Shown one piece after another: positions 60,619-64,000 of a stretch of DNA of 64,000 nucleotides. The DNA is from Marsupella aquatica (lineage: Eukaryota > Marchantiophyta): positions 15,810,001 to 15,874,000 of the forward strand of contig OZ316894.1 in the NCBI GenBank assembly GCA_973895155.1. The letters run 5' to 3'. Each line of letters starts with the position of its first letter. The stretch's first letter is position 1. A program made the position numbers and the translations under genes. The notes under the pieces are model-generated. The model searched no databases, was not told the DNA's origin, and was given only the letters and a program-made list of their open reading frames with translations.

Positions 60619-62067
60619 TACAGATTTTGGCCGACCTTGATCGTACAAACCATCAAGCCAATTTGATTATTGGCTTGCTTGTAATCTATGCTGCCCTCAA
60701 TGCGCCATTGGGTGTTGGGGACCTGCTACGGTACATCCTTCACAATCTGTGGCCTTCCGTCCTCATGATACACAATCAAATAGTATTTGTGCTTTTGCAT
60801 CGTCATTTCCATATTGACATAATGATCTTTGCATCTAGCAGCACCTACCCCTGGCAAAAAACAAACAAACAAAATAGACAATGAGAATATCCTTTCAGCT
60901 GCCCATATATAGTAATATTCACATATCATGTAAACTGATTGTAACTAGTGAAAATGTATGAGGGCCACTTCAATTTGAAAAGGAATGAATGTTCTCACAT
61001 GCAGATTTACCATAAAGTATTCTCCTAGTATTCTCCTAGTAGGCAAGTGCTAGAACATACTGACAATGAGTCTTACACAAACTTTCACATTATCTCAACA
61101 GATTCCAATTGATCATATGGTCGGAATTATGGAATGAAATGAAGAATAGACACACATGCAACTTTCACATTATCTTACTTTCCAATCCATGTGATTGAAA
61201 ATCATCAACATGCACAAGCCAAAAACCACCCAAAGATTATTAGTGTAAGATCTATTCAGGAGTATTCTAAGGGAAAAATATCAATTTTAGAGGTCAAGAG
61301 ATGATCATAGCTTTATCCTTGGACATGTATGGTAATCCAACTGACTGCAATGATGTCTGAGATTCCTTGTCTAAACCTTAATTGATGTTACAATTAAATT
61401 GGTTGTAGAGACCCTGCCAGAGTTTTAGTAAGTAACTGATGAAACAAATGAGATTTGTGGGCTTACAGTACGTGGGGAGATGGGAAAATGGATTGCTTGT
61501 GCCGCATTATCCTTGTACATATTCTTCCCAATGCTTGCACCAGGTGAGTTCAATCTCATATAGATTCCTGTACGTGGTCATCCCATAGCATGACCTCAGA
61601 GTGGTTTAGAGCTTACTACATTGTTGTCTTCATTGGAGTTAGCCATATATATGAAAAAGTAATGGATTACCCAAAAATAAAGAGATGCTTTATGTGATTG
61701 AAACAAATATGACACATCTTGCTGGTAACTCAATGGCTGACATAGATACTATATCTGTTGACAAAAAGGAAAATGGACGATAACTTGAATTGTTCTTTGG
61801 GTTTCTTGCTACGCTTACAGAGGACTTGGACATACCGGCAGCATGGGGCACTCTTGGTTGCATCCACTCCAAAAGCATTGGTGCTGGAGCTCAGGAAATC
61901 AAAAGTAGCAATGCTCATCAATGTGGCCATTGCAACCTATTTGTTCTATCAGCATGTACAAAATGGAGGCCTAAGAAAATGCATCACAGACAGACCTTCA
62001 ATTCGTGTCACTATTGGCATAGTTCTCATGTTCATTGCTCCATTTCTTGAAGTATTTCGTACAGGGT
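60619..62067 (+). pseudogene. COR413-like membrane protein gene, probably broken by a frameshift
   Basis: Three blocks match the COR413 (cold-regulated 413) membrane family in order. The block at about 60620-60732 encodes 'LDRTNHQANLIIGLLVIYAALNAP'. 61471-61543 encodes 'RGEMGKWIACAALSLYIFFP' and ends at a CAG|GTGAGT donor. 61821 to about 62067 encodes 'DLDIPAAW', then 'LLVASTPKALVLEL' and 'VAIATYLFYQHVQNGGLRKCI...IRVTIGIVLMFIAPFL'. COR413 proteins are multi-spanning plasma-membrane or plastid proteins linked to cold and stress. Between 'DIPAAW' and 'LLVAS' the frame must skip one base, probably an extra G in the GGGG run at 61854-61857, so the copy is a pseudogene or carries a sequence error. 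The junction between blocks one and two also lacks a clean in-frame GT-AG solution. First exons were not found. Confidence 0.6.
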
Positions 62068-62327
62068 AATTGAAATTCACCTGAATCGTATGAACATAAT
62101 GTTTAAGCCATCACAGTTGTCAGTAGCATTCCTCAACTTCAGTTACATTAACAAAAGCTTTTCCAACCAGTAATAATGAGCTTGGCCATGACATTGGCAG
62201 CAACTGTATTGACTAATATATTGACCTTGTCTCCTTACAGCAGAAGCTTGCAATCACCTTTGAGGTTCAAACTGTATTGAGAGACTAAAACCTACATCCT
62301 CCTTAATGTGCTTGAGCAATTGGACTG

Positions 62328-63303
62328 CAGTGAACTCTGGATAAACGCACCTTCTCGGGAAGACAGATATGGCGTGGACTAAACCAGGCGTTGCATGACT
62401 TGATAAGTGCACATCCGGCTAAAAGTGCTGTAATAGATAAGTGTGCTTAATTTGGGATCCTTTGTTAAATGTGTAATTATCCAGGGTTTTGAATCCATGC
62501 AACCAACCAGAGCTAAACTCGCAATCCTTGACAGCCGGTACTTTCTCCAAGAGTCGGGCTTGCAATCCCTTAGCTATCTCAACAATCAAATCCTCAGAAA
62601 TTGTCACTCGAGATTCCTGGGCAGTGAGGAACCAACGATACAAGCTTTCTTCCAGATCTGGGCAAAGTGCACTACAATTTTGATTGACTTCATTTGCAGT
62701 CACATTGGAAAGCAATGAGAAAGATTTCTTCAAGATTCTACCAACAGTAGTTTGATTTACCTTAGCACCAAATGTTTATGAAGCCCATTCAACTAGAGCT
62801 TTGTTTGTGAGCTCTGGATGCTTTTGCTTGTGGCAACACATTTCTCTCTTCTGCTTGTGAGTTAGTGTTGTCACCTTCCTTTCCTCCATGTTGATTCCAC
62901 TTGACTACCCCAATGATTCACGAGCTACAGTACCACAAGCTACAGTGCGCAGCAGTGTTCACATGTGCTATGGACCCCGTAGTCAGCCTCCTACCTTGAT
63001 CCCTGCCCTAATTCTTTGCCCAAACTCCTTAAGTGCATTGTGTATTCTACTAATAATGGGCATGCCTTTATTGGTAAATGACATTTCTGGAGTTTATGCA
63101 TTTACATATAAGCGCATTCAATCACTTATCCAGGGTAAGCGCTTAGAAAGTTGTCTTTTAGCGAAATGATTTTAGCCCTATGTGCGCTTAGAAAAAATGC
63201 TTAAAAACCACTTATCCCGTGTAAAAAAAAAGGGAAGAACAAGATGGCATGCAATAATCCAGGGTAAGCATTTATGGAGTGTGCGTTTATCCAGAGTTCA
63301 CTG
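62328..63303. mobile_element. Internally deleted pogo-like (Tc1/mariner superfamily) transposon
   Basis: Perfect 23-bp inverted termini start CAGTGAACTCTGGATAAACG at 62328 and end with the inverse complement at 63303. CAGTG ends are typical of pogo/Tigger/jerky elements, which duplicate TA. TA follows the right end (63304-63305), but the left neighbour is TG, so the duplication is eroded. Internal words such as 'atccagggtaagc' repeat near both ends. The only coding relic is the CENP-B-type DNA-binding region on the minus strand. No DDE catalytic domain remains. Confidence 0.85.
62419..62889 (-). pseudogene. pogo transposase N-terminal half (CENP-B-type helix-turn-helix), broken
   Basis: Starting at a methionine codon at 62887-62889, the frame shows a CENP-B N-terminal HTH-like region ('THKQKREMCCHKQKHPELTNKALVEWAS' then 'FGAKVNQTTVGRILKK'). 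A second, Tc5/CENP-B-type HTH follows ('DLEESLYRWFLTAQESRVTIS...SSGWLHGFK'). A TAA at 62776-62778 interrupts the first HTH, and the frame ends at 62419 before any catalytic region. In intact family members these two HTHs bind the element ends. Related host proteins (CENP-B, jerky) derive from them. Confidence 0.8.
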
Positions 63304-63305
63304 TA

Positions 63306-64000
63306 GTTTACCAGCATGGTGCACATGTGGGAATCTATACATACAATACTAGCAGGAAGTCCATTTCTTTCCTTGCAATAATGTGTACCCAAAATAAACA
63401 TCTTTTTTTTGTGTGCCTTGAAACAGAAAGCTGACCCATCCAACAGAGGATAGACGATCAATTCCAGAGCATGCACCTCTGTAGGGTAGCCCACAAGGGG
63501 GGTCATACCCAGGACCAGGAGGGAGAGAGGGTTGGACCAGAACCCAAAGAAGATCAGCCAGGGCTGAACATAAACCAATACTCCCACCACTACACCCCAC
63601 CCACACACACACTCTTCTTACCCACTCATGACATGATGATATTTTGGACCGATCAACAGTGAGATGAACAAGCTGCATGCTTGGCCAAATCTTTGAGTAC
63701 CCATTCTGTTTAGAGAAGAAAGCAAAATAATATAACACTGGTAATAGCAAAGATAAAAAAGTATTCAATCATGCTATATCCATGTTTTAATCACATTTAA
63801 GTGGAGTCCATTCTCTGTGGACCATTTAGGTTTTCTGATAAAGAAAGGAGTTTTATCAACAAATCAAGTAATACACATATCACTTAAATAGTTTCAGTGT
63901 ATCCAAACATGCTTGAACCTCTCATAGTGTTTTGTCAAATTTCTAGTATGACCATGCCATTGAGAAGAGAAGATTGAGTACCAATACTCCAAAGCTAACC
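63306..64000. other. Right edge of the window, no gene seen
   Basis: Short ORFs on both strands near 63.2-63.8 kb have no recognisable family. A gene could continue beyond the window. Confidence 0.4.

Noticed and set aside
1-64000. CRISPR arrays, bacterial operons, rRNA genes
   Set aside because: No spaced direct-repeat arrays, ribosome-binding-site-led gene clusters or rRNA-like sequence; the window is eukaryotic in gene structure.

Overview
The window looks like nuclear DNA of a land plant. It has split genes with GT-AG introns, plant-type gene families (a NAC-domain protein, a COR413-like membrane protein and a DUF3537/gustatory-receptor-like protein), and a heavy load of plant DNA transposons (CACTA, Harbinger, Mutator-like foldback, hAT-like MITEs, pogo). 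The mixture, with a CENP-B/pogo element and very divergent NAC and COR413 sequences, would fit a non-seed plant (bryophyte, lycophyte or fern). That placement is inference and I cannot name a species.

Layout. 1-2.7 kb: non-coding, with degenerate tandem repeats and a cluster of palindromic GACGCTT motifs. 2.8-11.1 kb: decayed transposon genes. These are an RPA70-like OB-fold pseudogene, a PIF/Harbinger DDE transposase with an in-frame stop, and a TE-associated ORF broken by frameshifts, a stop and a 296-bp MITE with a clean 8-bp target duplication; a convergent, still-open two-exon gene resembles a Harbinger SANT/Myb-like partner. 11.1-14.5 kb: no genes seen.

14,533-31,811: a structurally complete 17.3-kb CACTA (En/Spm) transposon, with 18-bp matching termini and a 3-bp AAT target duplication. 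All its credible genes are on the minus strand: a TNP1/TNPA-like gene, a three-exon TNP2 transposase, then an F-box-like ORF, a two-BRCT protein and a protein with EDM2-like PHD fingers. The last two are unusual cargo and may link the element to host chromatin or DNA repair; their function is not shown.

31.8-43.3 kb: gene-poor, with MITE relics, tandem repeats, a 1,004-bp Mutator-like foldback element with a 10-bp target duplication, and a hairpin. 43.3-45.0 kb: a divergent three-exon NAC-like gene. 45-52 kb: intergenic.

52,185-55,425 (minus): the most striking host gene, a DUF3537/gustatory-receptor-like membrane protein. Its terminal exon is present in three tandem copies at an exact 156-bp period. 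Each copy has its own splice acceptor, matching phase and stop codon, so they could serve as alternative C-termini.

55.4-60.6 kb: intergenic. 60.6-62.07 kb: a COR413-like gene, probably broken by a 1-bp frameshift. 62,328-63,303: an internally deleted pogo-like transposon with perfect 23-bp terminal inverted repeats and a broken CENP-B-type DNA-binding region. All exon boundaries were set by eye from reading frame, splice consensus and family resemblance.
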